Origin: Lachnospiraceae bacterium
GTDB taxonomy: Bacteria; Bacillota; Clostridia; Lachnospirales; Lachnospiraceae
Assembly: GCA_030526405.1 (NCBI GenBank)
Contig: JAUNCZ010000012.1
Location: 1 to 64,000 of the forward strand
Direction: 5' to 3'
Length of the DNA: 64,000 nt
This document shows positions 7,364 to 16,189 of this stretch, one piece after another (within the stretch, counting starts at the first letter, position 1; each line of letters begins with the position of its first letter). The position numbers and the translations under genes are program-made. The notes under the pieces were generated by a model. It ran no database searches. It saw nothing but the letters and a program-made list of their open reading frames with translations, and was not told where the DNA came from.

Positions 7364-9853
7364 TTATTTTCTAAGTGTGCAGTTTCCGTTATCCAGAGCC
7401 AGATGCACACTGTAATAGGGATCTCCGTTTTTCAGGATTTCCGGCCATTTCTTCCGGAACAGGCTTACCTCCTGCTGGAAACGGGCCATCTTGGTGGCTG
7501 TTTCCTCCTCCTTGCCACGGGATTTTGACTCATAATGATAGAGCTCTGCGTATGGTGTGAACACAATCTTCTTATCCAGAGCACGAATCTTCATACAGAG
7601 ATCCACATCGTTAAAGGCAACCTTAAATCTCTCATCAAAGCCTCCCACAGCCTCAAACACAGCCTTTGGCATCATCATGCAGGCCGCTGTAACCGCAGAC
7701 AGGTCCTGTGCACTGATCAGTCGCGCCTGGTATCCATACTCCACCCTGGGGGTTCCTGAGAAGATATGTCCTGCCACACCGCCCAGACCAATGATCACAC
7801 CGGCATGCTGTACGGTATCATCCGGGAAGTACAGTTTGGCCCCAACGGCACCCACATCCTCTCTCTGGGCATACTGGAGCATCTTCTCCATCCAGTCCGG
7901 TGTGATGATGGAGGTATCGTTGTTCAGCAGAAGCAGATACTCACCCTGGCAGTAAGGCACTGCAAAATTGTGGATAGCAGCATAATTGAATTCATCCTTC
8001 CAGGTGATCACCCGGATATTGCTGTGCAGGTTCTGGATCTGCTCATAGTAGCTGAAGGTCTCCTTCTCTGTACTGTTATTCTCAACGATCACAATCTCAA
8101 AATTTTTATAGGTTGTAACCTCATAGATGGATTTCAGACATTTATCCAGATCATCGATATGATCCTTGTTTGGAATGATCACAGAAATCAGAGGCTCATC
8201 CAGCAGCTCATACTCCGTGCGATATCTTCCGAACACCTCTGTTCTGTAGGCCTGTGCTCTGATTCCAAGACGGTTGTAATGCTCCTGCAGAGCCTTGCGG
8301 CCTGCCTCAAAGGCATACATCTTGCTGTCCGGATTCTCTGCTGTGGAGGCCGGATGGCTTCTCCAGTGATACAGCACCTTTGGAACATGGCGAATAAGAT
8401 CCGCCTGCTCTGTACAGCGAAGGATCAGATCAAAATCCTGGGCTCCGTCATACTCAGAGCAGAACAGCCCCGCCTTATCCAGGGTTGTCTTTCTCACCAC
8501 AAAGATATGGCAGATATAGTTGCTGCTTCTGAAGAAATCCAGATTGAAATCCGGCTTGAAGTTCGGCTCAAAATACTGTTTTCCGTCCATGGTCACCTTG
8601 TCCTCGTCGGTATACACGATATCCACCCGCTTCGGATCGGTGTTAATAGCCTTGACGATCTCGTATACAGCATTCTTCTCCAGCACATCATCATGGTCGG
8701 AAAGCATAATAAAGTCACCGGTTGCCATGGCAACTGCCTGATTGGTATTCCAGGAGATTCCCTTGTTCTCCTTCAGTCTCTGGTACAGCACACGTGTATC
8801 TCTGCCGTAATGACGTTTAATATATTTGCCAACCTCATCCTTTGTACTTCCGTCCGCAAGGCAGATCTCAATATTCCGATAGGACTGCTGTACAAGGGAG
8901 TCCATCAGCTCCTTCAGATACTTCAAAGGAGTATTGTAAAGAGGAATCACGATGCTGATCTTCGGCTCATATCTCCAGCGCTTCTCACTCTGACGCTTCA
9001 GAACAGATTTTCCCACCCGGTGATTTCTCACCCACATGGTATAGTCTGCATAGAAGGGATCCAGCTGGCATTTTACATAGTTGATAAACTCGCCAAAGCC
9101 CTTATCCCGGATCAGCTCTTTATTCTTCTCTGTATCCTTCAGAATGGCTTTCAGCTTTGCTGTTTTGGAGTGCTCCGCAAAAAACTGTTTCATGTCGAAC
9201 ACCTCTGTGGTGCCGATTTCGCCGTTTTTCAGTTCCAGATACAACTTGTCAGTTTTACAGTCATCCTTCTTAATAGTAAGATTAAAGCCGCACTGCACCA
9301 GCTCCAGTCTGTCATCGTTACACACACCCTTGTTAACATCCAGGCGAACCACCGGCTGGTTACGGAAATGGATCTCTTTCCCCGCATCGTTCAGTACTCT
9401 GATTCCAAGGGCAGAACAGTTGAAAAGATCCACTGCCCAACCCTGGATCACCACCATCTGACCCATCAGGTCCATACGCTCCACATTATAGCCGTACACG
9501 ACTCTCTCGTATTCCTCTTTCCAGTCCTCACCGGTTCCCTGGCAGATTGGCTCGTAGCGATCCCCGGATCTGACCATAACAGTCCAGGTATCCACATTGA
9601 AATACTCCGGAAGATGATCTACCCACATGGTAAAGCCCGGTTTTTCCACAAGTACAGCTCCCTTGAGAACCTCAACCAGGTCAGGACGCTCCTTGTATAC
9701 CACCTCTGTGGGAATTCGCTCTCCCTTATCGGAAATCAACTCCACGGTGAATTCCTGTCCCACAGGAACATAGACCCAACCGTCCATCAGAAATCGCACA
9801 CGATCCTCAAATACGATCTGTTTTACATCTACACTTGACAAAATATCACTCAT
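7364..9853 (-). CDS. Large double-domain family 2 glycosyltransferase, paralogue of the next gene
   Basis: 829 residues. The N-terminal region is beta-rich and contains an IQGWAVD motif (around residue 155), then two GT-A domains start near ISIVIPLYNTPLK and VIIPNKDHIDD. The acidic motifs are DHDDV, TDEDK and NNDTSI. The C-terminal YHYESKSRGKEE block matches the 822- and 605-residue paralogues. ATG at 9853 is preceded by GGGGAA, and only one base separates it from the stop of the methyltransferase gene, so the two are co-translated. The paired arrangement with the 822-residue enzyme suggests the two build a polymer backbone together. Sugar specificity cannot be read from the sequence; rhamnose is inferred from context. 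Confidence 0.85.
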   Translation of the reverse strand: MSDILSSVDVKQIVFEDRVRFLMDGWVYVPVGQEFTVELISDKGERIPTEVVYKERPDLVEVLKGAVLVEKPGFTMWVDHLPEYFNVDTWTVMVRSGDRYEPICQGTGEDWKEEYERVVYGYNVERMDLMGQMVVIQGWAVDLFNCSALGIRVLNDAGKEIHFRNQPVVRLDVNKGVCNDDRLELVQCGFNLTIKKDDCKTDKLYLELKNGEIGTTEVFDMKQFFAEHSKTAKLKAILKDTEKNKELIRDKGFGEFINYVKCQLDPFYADYTMWVRNHRVGKSVLKRQSEKRWRYEPKISIVIPLYNTPLKYLKELMDSLVQQSYRNIEICLADGSTKDEVGKYIKRHYGRDTRVLYQRLKENKGISWNTNQAVAMATGDFIMLSDHDDVLEKNAVYEIVKAINTDPKRVDIVYTDEDKVTMDGKQYFEPNFKPDFNLDFFRSSNYICHIFVVRKTTLDKAGLFCSEYDGAQDFDLILRCTEQADLIRHVPKVLYHWRSHPASTAENPDSKMYAFEAGRKALQEHYNRLGIRAQAYRTEVFGRYRTEYELLDEPLISVIIPNKDHIDDLDKCLKSIYEVTTYKNFEIVIVENNSTEKETFSYYEQIQNLHSNIRVITWKDEFNYAAIHNFAVPYCQGEYLLLLNNDTSIITPDWMEKMLQYAQREDVGAVGAKLYFPDDTVQHAGVIIGLGGVAGHIFSGTPRVEYGYQARLISAQDLSAVTAACMMMPKAVFEAVGGFDERFKVAFNDVDLCMKIRALDKKIVFTPYAELYHYESKSRGKEEETATKMARFQQEVSLFRKKWPEILKNGDPYYSVHLALDNGNCTLRK

Positions 9854-9854
9854 A

Positions 9855-12158
9855 TTATTTATTTCCCCTTATTCGGGTATAGGCTTTCCATACCCTGGTA
9901 TTCTCCATCTGCTGGATTTTCTCTCTCAGCTGCTTCAGCTCATTCTTCAATGCCTGATTCTCTCTCTCCAGTCCGGCAGACTGCAGGGAGGTTCTCTGCA
10001 GCCGGTCAACCGCCATCGCTGACTCCTCCGCCGCACGGGCAAGCTGATTCTGCAGTCTTCCGTTCTCCTCCTCCAGCTTTCCGATGGGATGTGTTCCCTC
10101 TGTTCCCAGATAGGAAATCTTCACAGACAGCTTCATCTGGGTCATGCCCTTTGGCACATCGATGAGGAAATACGGATCATTGTCCGAGAAATAGTAGGTA
10201 TCTGCACAGATGCGTCGTCCCTTGCAAACCATGGGAACAGGAAAATCCTCCTGCCCATTGCTCAGCAGATACTCCTCCACCTCCACAATACAGTTTTCCT
10301 CACAGGGATCAATACGGAGACGCACCGTACCCTCCGGCAGACTGATGCTTCCGGAAAATCTTCCGTTTTCAGTATTCAGATGCCAGGAATTGTCCTCTGA
10401 GAAATCCTGCCCCTGATCCACATAGATCTGGATTTTTCTTGTATTCTGCTTTCTCTGGATGGCTGCAAGGGCAGAAGCATCAAAACACACCCCCGGAGAG
10501 ATGGCATCATACATATCCCTCATAGGAACACGGCCAGTCTGGATAAAGGCCTGAAAATGCTGCTCCATCTGCTGGAAAACAGCAAGCTCCTCAGGGCTGA
10601 TCCCTGCCTCAGCAAACAGATCCAGCTTCTGAAGAGAATCTCTCTTTGTACTTGTATAAAGATAATAGTGGAGAAGGCGGAAGATCTGATACTCTGCCGG
10701 AACAGGGAAATCAAAGCTCCACTCATAGTCCAGCATATCCCAGCCATCCTCTCTTCTGATCAGATTGCTTGCCACAGGATCAATATTACAGAGAGCAGGA
10801 CACAGCAGTTCTCTGTCAAATTCAGCTTCTCCAAATACTTCTCTGAATTCCTCTGTCATACGGAAAGGAATGGCAGCCGCTCCCTTAAGCATGGCAGCTA
10901 CAGATCCAAGAAGACTTCTCAGCTCCTGAATACGATTCTCCGCCAGCAGCTGATCCAGCTCCTCCTCCAGTGTTCTGCCCTGGCAGAATTCCAGTGCAAC
11001 TCCTTCCTCTCTTTCCTGACAGCGGTTCACCTGTACCCCGGCAGACTGATACTGGGACTGTAATGCCAGATAGTTGGGATACAGCCGGTTCACAAAGTTG
11101 GCACTTTTCTCTGAGGCCGGAAGCTTTCGCACCTCCATGCGTCCCTCTCCCATACTCCAGATCTCTGTGCGGGTGGAAAACTGCTCCGCTCTCTCATTGG
11201 AGTATTTTGTATAAATACAATGCTCCTTTGGAAGTTCTGTCTCCTCCTGGGTCAGAATCATCAGGAAGGAGTTGGAATATACAGGGAAGAGATCGTTGCA
11301 GATCAGAGAATCTGCCACCTTGATCTCATCAAAAAGCACCATGCGGGCGCGATCGAAATTGTATCGCAGTTCCTTCAGTTCTCCCGGCTGGGGCAGACGC
11401 TCATCGGAAAAGATCTGTAACGGGAATTTATAATCTGGATAAGGATAATACATCTGATATTTCAGACCACCGGCGGACTGCACCACCTGATCCAGTTCCT
11501 TATAGGAAAAGGTATGTACTCCTCTTGTTTCCGGATAATCCTCAATACCCTCAAACCAGGTTCCTGTATGATCTTCCGTACATCCTGCCCAGTATTTTAA
11601 ACCCAGTCGGTTTTCAATGGCGATCACCAGCCTGCCGCCTGGAGCAAGATGTGTTCGGATGATTTTCAGCATATCCACAAAGGGCTGCTCCCCACCGATA
11701 TAGCCGTTGGAATACTCAAATACACCGATGAGAGTGATCACATCATAGGTTCCGATGGTCTTCTCGATATCCTGAAAGTTACCCACCAGAATCTCCACGT
11801 TTCCGCAGTTTCTGTTTCTCCATGCATTGATATGGCTTCTTTTTCTGGAAAGCTCCACACAGGTAACGGAAGCAGCCTTCTCAGAAAGAGCTCCGGTGAT
11901 AGCTCCGCAACCGGAACCGATCTCCAGCACTCTGTCCTTCTTCGAGATAGGAAGAGAGCCCACTATATTTTGACGAACATGGGAAAAATGATAAAGGATC
12001 GGCCAGCTCTTACGCTCCGCGATCACCTGATTCAGCTCAGAAGCATCGTATTCTCTGGCAATAGAGAGAAGTTCATCCTCCACCGCACCGTCTGAATACA
12101 GGTCCTCACCAGGGTAAAACGTATAATCCAGCGTGACGTTTCCTATTGTTTCCTTCAT
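9855..12158 (-). CDS. WbdD-like methyltransferase / kinase-like / coiled-coil protein, probable polysaccharide chain terminator
   Basis: 767 residues. Residues 1-260 form a class I SAM methyltransferase (motif I VLEIGSGCGA, 77-86). Residues 305-540 look like a degenerate protein- or aminoglycoside-kinase fold: a beta3-like Lys (VRKLP, about 343-347) and a catalytic-loop pattern CNIDPVASNLI then MLDYEW (about 457-480), supplying Asp, Asn and Asp. Residues 575-685 are beta-rich, and 692-755 form a heptad coiled coil ending in RVWKAYTRIRG. In E. coli O9a, WbdD has the order methyltransferase, kinase, coiled-coil ruler; it caps the chain and sets its length, and the cap is recognised by the C-terminal domain of Wzt. 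The neighbouring ATPase has that domain. The start has AAGGAGA upstream. The kinase call is by motif only. Confidence 0.72.
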   Translation of the reverse strand: MKETIGNVTLDYTFYPGEDLYSDGAVEDELLSIAREYDASELNQVIAERKSWPILYHFSHVRQNIVGSLPISKKDRVLEIGSGCGAITGALSEKAASVTCVELSRKRSHINAWRNRNCGNVEILVGNFQDIEKTIGTYDVITLIGVFEYSNGYIGGEQPFVDMLKIIRTHLAPGGRLVIAIENRLGLKYWAGCTEDHTGTWFEGIEDYPETRGVHTFSYKELDQVVQSAGGLKYQMYYPYPDYKFPLQIFSDERLPQPGELKELRYNFDRARMVLFDEIKVADSLICNDLFPVYSNSFLMILTQEETELPKEHCIYTKYSNERAEQFSTRTEIWSMGEGRMEVRKLPASEKSANFVNRLYPNYLALQSQYQSAGVQVNRCQEREEGVALEFCQGRTLEEELDQLLAENRIQELRSLLGSVAAMLKGAAAIPFRMTEEFREVFGEAEFDRELLCPALCNIDPVASNLIRREDGWDMLDYEWSFDFPVPAEYQIFRLLHYYLYTSTKRDSLQKLDLFAEAGISPEELAVFQQMEQHFQAFIQTGRVPMRDMYDAISPGVCFDASALAAIQRKQNTRKIQIYVDQGQDFSEDNSWHLNTENGRFSGSISLPEGTVRLRIDPCEENCIVEVEEYLLSNGQEDFPVPMVCKGRRICADTYYFSDNDPYFLIDVPKGMTQMKLSVKISYLGTEGTHPIGKLEEENGRLQNQLARAAEESAMAVDRLQRTSLQSAGLERENQALKNELKQLREKIQQMENTRVWKAYTRIRGNK

Positions 12159-12219
12159 ATCGCTTTCTCCTTGAATTCTAATAAAACGATTTTACAGCAG
12201 ACTCATCCACTGTAATTTA

Positions 12220-12247
12220 ATTATAGACTGTCCTATTTTATCACCAA
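12220..12247 (-). promoter_or_regulatory. Promoter of the capping protein / glycosyltransferase transcript
   Basis: TATAAT (12220-12225) with TTGGTG (12242-12247) 16 bases upstream on the minus strand, about 60 bases before the methyltransferase ATG. The -10 is perfect and the -35 matches only TTG. It follows the terminator at 12356-12381, so this gene begins a new transcript. Confidence 0.6.
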
Positions 12248-12355
12248 ATGCAGCTGAAAACAATATTTCAGAGGCAGGATTTTACTGCCGGGGAACAAAG
12301 TGCTGCTATCCTTCTCCTCTAACAGTAGCCTGCCATCATCTTCTACATTAAGAAA

Positions 12356-12381
12356 GGGTGCGATTCCGAAGAATCGCACCC
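12356..12381 (-). terminator. Terminator after the exporter ATPase gene
   Basis: A perfect 11-bp stem GGGTGCGATTC/GAATCGCACCC with a TTCG tetraloop on the minus strand, followed by TTTCTT, 19 bases after the ATPase stop. It separates the rfb/exporter transcript from the capping and glycosyltransferase genes. Confidence 0.88.
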
Positions 12382-12399
12382 TGCGGTTTTATTGCTTTT

Positions 12400-13716
12400 C
12401 TAATCCAGATAGTTCACATCAACCTCTGAATTCATATCATAATAGCCCACTGTATTCTTGCTGGAAATACAGGTAATGTTGCAGATGTCGTACAGGCGAT
12501 GGAATACGGTAAATTCTCCGTCCTGATAACCGGTACATCCCAGTGAAAGAAGGTACTCACCACCCTGGAGATTCATCTCCTGGGTGAAGGTTACGATCAC
12601 CTCGTCCCCTGCCTCGCAGGGACGGATGTCCATCTTCTCATACATGGTGTTGGTTCCTGTGATCTCAGTGCCATGTACATTCTTGAATGTGTAGGCCACA
12701 ATGGGCTCCTGCACATGGTCATTGAAGCGAACCTTTGCCATGATCTTAAAGGTGGAATTCTTCTCAATGGTATTGGTATAGTTTCCGGAATCATCCACGA
12801 TGGCAAAATCCAGGAATTCTCCCTTCCGGTCACCATACTCCAGCTGCTGAGGGTTCAGAGGGAAGGGCTTCAGCCATCCGGTGGAAGGATCCTTCACATC
12901 CGCTGTCTCCGGCACAGCACTCTCTTCTTTCACAGCCTCAGAGGTATCTCCCTCTTCCAGAGCTGCCAGAGCATCTCCTGCCTGTCCCACCAGAACCTTC
13001 TTGTACAGATCCACCATCTCTTTTGGTGCACCCTCTGCCATCTTATGACCCTTGTTCAGAAGAACAACACGGTCACAGTACTTGCTGATGCTGCCCAGGT
13101 CATGGCTTACAAACAGGATTGTCTTGCCGTCCTTTTTGAAATCCTCGAACTTACGGAAGCATTTTGCCTGGAAGAAAACATCTCCTACGGAAAGGGCCTC
13201 GTCTACGATCAGGATCTCCGGCTCGATGTTGATGGCAACGGCAAAGGCCAGTCGCACGAACATACCGCTGGAATAGGTTTTTACAGGCTGATTGATAAAC
13301 TCACCGATGTCGGCGAAATCCAGGATATCCTGCAGCTTTTCATCGATCTCTTCTTTTGAAAAGCCGATCATGGTTCCGTTGAGATATACGTTCTCAAGAC
13401 CTGTATACTCCATATTGAAGCCGGCTCCCAGCTCCAGCAGGGCAGAGATGCGGCCGTCCACCACTACCTCTCCTCCTGTGGGATTCAGTACGCCGGTGAT
13501 AATTTTAAGAATGGTGGATTTTCCGGAACCGTTGGTTCCGATGATGCCCACTGTCTCACCCTTTCCCACCTGAAAATTCACGTGATCCAGTGCGTAATGC
13601 TCTTTGTATTTTTTCTTTTTGGTAAGTCCCAGAGACTCCTTCAGGCGGTCAATGGGCTTATCATAAAGCTTATACATCTTACTGACATCATTTACTGCAA
13701 TTGCAATATCTGACAT
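12400..13716 (-). CDS. wzt: Polysaccharide ABC exporter ATPase with Wzt-type C-terminal domain
   Basis: 438 residues. The nucleotide-binding domain has Walker A GTNGSGKS (60-67), signature YSSGM (148-152), Walker B ILIVDEALS (168-176) and the switch His (FVSHD). A Glu/Asp-rich linker (about 245-275) leads to a C-terminal beta domain (about 285-438) that resembles the Wzt carbohydrate-binding domain, with an EGD..EFTVFH-like tail. In O9a-type systems that domain reads the terminal cap of the finished chain. The permease gene is 33 bases upstream, and a strong terminator follows. GGAGAAG precedes the ATG. TagH, the teichoic acid exporter, is an alternative relative, but its C-terminal region is different. 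Confidence 0.9.
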   Translation of the reverse strand: MSDIAIAVNDVSKMYKLYDKPIDRLKESLGLTKKKKYKEHYALDHVNFQVGKGETVGIIGTNGSGKSTILKIITGVLNPTGGEVVVDGRISALLELGAGFNMEYTGLENVYLNGTMIGFSKEEIDEKLQDILDFADIGEFINQPVKTYSSGMFVRLAFAVAINIEPEILIVDEALSVGDVFFQAKCFRKFEDFKKDGKTILFVSHDLGSISKYCDRVVLLNKGHKMAEGAPKEMVDLYKKVLVGQAGDALAALEEGDTSEAVKEESAVPETADVKDPSTGWLKPFPLNPQQLEYGDRKGEFLDFAIVDDSGNYTNTIEKNSTFKIMAKVRFNDHVQEPIVAYTFKNVHGTEITGTNTMYEKMDIRPCEAGDEVIVTFTQEMNLQGGEYLLSLGCTGYQDGEFTVFHRLYDICNITCISSKNTVGYYDMNSEVDVNYLD

Positions 13717-13749
13717 GTTCTTACTTCTCCTCTCTGTCCGGTGCTGCCA

Positions 13750-14565
13750 TTAAAGCACATCTGCAAAGTGCACCTTCAGACGTTTGAAGATCTTTGCACC
13801 CAGCAGAAGAATGACACCTGTTACCACCCAGAAATAGATGGTCCATTTCCATCTTTCCCAGAACCAGTGATGTACCAGGAAAGAATCTCTGTAACCGGTT
13901 ACAATGTAATAGATCGGATTCAGCTTGAACAGCTTCATAAGTGTAGGATGTCCCTCCAACATGGAGATATCCCACATGATTGGTGTCATCCAGATTCCCA
14001 CCTGCAGAACAATGTTGATGATCTGAGTAAGGTCACGGAAGAATACCACAATGGCGCTGGTGGCATAGCACAGTGCCAGAGAAAAGGCAAAGGTACAGAA
14101 GGAATAATATACGATCTGAATGATTGCCAGAGAAGGCAGGTATCCGAAGCAACAGCACAGTACCAGTGCAACCAGCACAAAGAACAGGTGTACAAACAGC
14201 GCTGAGATCACCTTCACCATTGGAAGGATAGTGATCTTGAATACCACCTTTTTAACAAGATAATTGTATTCCACCAGGGCATTGGTTCCGCCGTTTAAGG
14301 CATCCTGGAAGAAAAACCAGGGAACGATTCCCGTTACCAGATAGACAACGAAAGGAAAATCGTTGGCATTACCGGCCTTCAGACCCACCGAGAATACAAA
14401 CCAGTACACCAAAACGGTGATGATAGGCTGGATAAAAGCCCAGATGATTCCCAGATAGGAGCCTGCATATTTTGTTTTAAAATCATTTTTCGCCAGTCTG
14501 AAGATCAGGCCCTTATTCTGATACAGCTCTCGGGGCAATGTGGCTACTTTCTGTGTAAATGACAT
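13750..14565 (-). CDS. wzm: Polysaccharide ABC exporter permease
   Basis: 271 residues with six predicted membrane segments and an amphipathic N-terminal stretch, as in the ABC-2 family (Wzm, TagG, RgpC). It exports a lipid-linked polysaccharide together with the ATPase encoded next. An interfacial helix precedes the first membrane segment (YAGSYLGIIWAFIQPII). Membrane segments include VYWFVFSVGL, FVHLFFVLVALVLCCC and the final IYFWVVTGVILLLG. It sits 15 bases after rfbC, which links export to dTDP-rhamnose synthesis. AAAGGAAG is about 8-10 bases from the ATG. Confidence 0.92.
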   Translation of the reverse strand: MSFTQKVATLPRELYQNKGLIFRLAKNDFKTKYAGSYLGIIWAFIQPIITVLVYWFVFSVGLKAGNANDFPFVVYLVTGIVPWFFFQDALNGGTNALVEYNYLVKKVVFKITILPMVKVISALFVHLFFVLVALVLCCCFGYLPSLAIIQIVYYSFCTFAFSLALCYATSAIVVFFRDLTQIINIVLQVGIWMTPIMWDISMLEGHPTLMKLFKLNPIYYIVTGYRDSFLVHHWFWERWKWTIYFWVVTGVILLLGAKIFKRLKVHFADVL

Positions 14566-14580
14566 AGGATCCGACTTCCT

Positions 14581-15144
14581 TTAGTTCTTTTTGAATGTGC
14601 TGATTCCGCCCCATTTCTGATCCTTGTCAGAGATAGTCAGATCAGCCTCAGTCATGCCCTCCGGCATCGGCCACTGTACACCGATCTCAGGGTCGTTCCA
14701 TTTCAGGCCACCCTCATCGTTTGGATGATAGAAATCTGTGCATTTGTATGCGAACTCTGCATAATCAGACAGAACAATAAAGCCGTGGGCAAAGTTCTTT
14801 GGAATAAAGAACTGTTTTTTGTTCTCTGCAGACAGAAGAACACCGTACCATTTTCCGAAGGTCTCAGAACCTGGACGAAGGTCAACTGCAACGTCAAACA
14901 CCTCACCGGATACTACACGAACCAGTTTGTCCTGTGGATAGTTGATCTGGAAATGCAGACCGCGGAGTACACCTTTTTTGGATGCGGACTGGTTATCCTG
15001 AACGAACTCCATATCAATGCCTGCAGCCTTGTAATCGTTGTAGTTATAGGTCTCCATGAAGTATCCACGCTCGTCACCGAATACGGTTGGAGTAATAACT
15101 TTCAGACCCTCAATCTCACATGTTTCTACTGTAATTTTTCCCAT
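14581..15144 (-). CDS. rfbC: dTDP-4-dehydrorhamnose 3,5-epimerase
   Basis: 187 residues, the usual length. RmlC epimerises dTDP-4-keto-6-deoxyglucose at C3 and C5, the third step of dTDP-L-rhamnose synthesis. Landmarks are the substrate-binding block ASKKGVLRGLHFQ with the catalytic His, and FFIPKNFAHGFIVLSD in the cupin barrel, followed by YKCTDFYHP. The ribosome site AAAGGAG is 7 bases from the ATG. It lies between rfbA and the exporter permease, all in the same direction with short gaps, so it is part of one operon. Confidence 0.96.
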   Translation of the reverse strand: MGKITVETCEIEGLKVITPTVFGDERGYFMETYNYNDYKAAGIDMEFVQDNQSASKKGVLRGLHFQINYPQDKLVRVVSGEVFDVAVDLRPGSETFGKWYGVLLSAENKKQFFIPKNFAHGFIVLSDYAEFAYKCTDFYHPNDEGGLKWNDPEIGVQWPMPEGMTEADLTISDKDQKWGGISTFKKN

Positions 15145-15167
15145 GATATTCTCCTTTAATCTGTGCT

Positions 15168-16037
15168 TTATAAGCCCTCAGCGATCATCATCAGATACTG
15201 TCCATATGCTGTTTTCAGCAGTGGCTGAGCCAGCTCGATCAGCTGCTCCTTATTGATGAAGCCGCGTTTGTAGGCGATCTCCTCGATACAGGAGATATAC
15301 AGACCCTGACGTTTCTGGAAAGCAGCTACGAAATCTGCAGCATCCAGAAGAGCATCGTGGTTTCCTGTATCCAGCCATGCAAAGCCTCTTCCCAGTGTCT
15401 CAACATGAAGAGTTCCTCTTCTTAAGTACTCATTGTTGATGGAAGTGATCTCAATCTCGCCTCTTGCAGATGGTTTTACATTCTTTGCGATCTCAACTAC
15501 ATCATTATCATAGAAGTAGAGACCTGGAACTGCATAGTTTGACTTCGGATGCTCCGGTTTCTCCTCGATGGAAAGGGCTTTTCCGTTCTCATCAAACTCA
15601 ACAACACCGTACTCTCTTGGGTCTCTTACATAGTAACCGAAGATAGTAGCTCCCTCTTTTCTCTCAGCAGCATTTTTCAGTACTCTGGAGAAGCTCTGTC
15701 CGTAGAAAATGTTATCTCCAAGAACCAGGGCTACGCTGTCATTGCCGATGAACTCCTCACCGATGAGGAATGCATCTGCCAGTCCTCTTGGGTACTCCTG
15801 AATTGCGTAGTGCATCTCAAGACCCAGCTGCTCTCCTGTTCCGAACAGTTCCTGGAATACAGGCAGATCTCTTGGTGTGGAGATGATCAGAATCTCACGG
15901 ATTCCTGCCAGCATCAGTGTGGACAGTGGATAATAGATCATTGGTTTGTCATAAACCGGCATAATCTGTTTAGAAACTGCTTTTGTCAGAGGATACAGTC
16001 TTGTTCCGGAACCGCCTGCTAAAATAATACCCTTCAT
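15168..16037 (-). CDS. rfbA: Glucose-1-phosphate thymidylyltransferase
   Basis: 289 residues, normal for short-form RmlA. It makes dTDP-glucose from glucose-1-phosphate and dTTP, the first committed step. The nucleotide-binding signature [11 protein letters not shown] is at residues 8-18, KPMIYYPLS follows, LGDNIFYG is the metal-binding region, and [14 protein letters not shown] the sugar-binding loop. It starts with AAAAGGAG upstream. A 152-base spacer with a 10-bp hairpin separates it from rfbB, so its amount relative to rfbB could be adjusted by RNA processing there. Confidence 0.97.
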   Translation of the reverse strand: MKGIILAGGSGTRLYPLTKAVSKQIMPVYDKPMIYYPLSTLMLAGIREILIISTPRDLPVFQELFGTGEQLGLEMHYAIQEYPRGLADAFLIGEEFIGNDSVALVLGDNIFYGQSFSRVLKNAAERKEGATIFGYYVRDPREYGVVEFDENGKALSIEEKPEHPKSNYAVPGLYFYDNDVVEIAKNVKPSARGEIEITSINNEYLRRGTLHVETLGRGFAWLDTGNHDALLDAADFVAAFQKRQGLYISCIEEIAYKRGFINKEQLIELAQPLLKTAYGQYLMMIAEGL

Positions 16038-16146
16038 ACAAATTCTCCTTTTAGTCTTTCTGCTTTAGTCTTTGCTGCTTTACATAAGTCTGCCCCCTGC
16101 AAACCTGAAAAGCACGCCCCATTTCCAATAACTTCACATGCAAAGC

Positions 16147-16170
16147 AGCAGTACCCATTCGGATACTGCT
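16147..16170 (-). other. Intercistronic hairpin between rfbB and rfbA
   Basis: AGCAGTATCC pairs with GGGTACTGCT over 10 bp (one G-U) around a 4-base loop on the minus strand. No T run follows, so it is more likely an RNA stability or processing element, or a weak attenuator, than a terminator. Confidence 0.45.
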
Positions 16171-16189
16171 CTTTGTAATTTGTTCAATA

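Noticed and set aside
7766..9838. A 690-codon open frame on the plus strand
   Set aside because: It mirrors the 829-residue glycosyltransferase on the other strand, has no ribosome site or recognisable domain, and its composition (Leu/Ile/His-rich) is typical of an antisense shadow.
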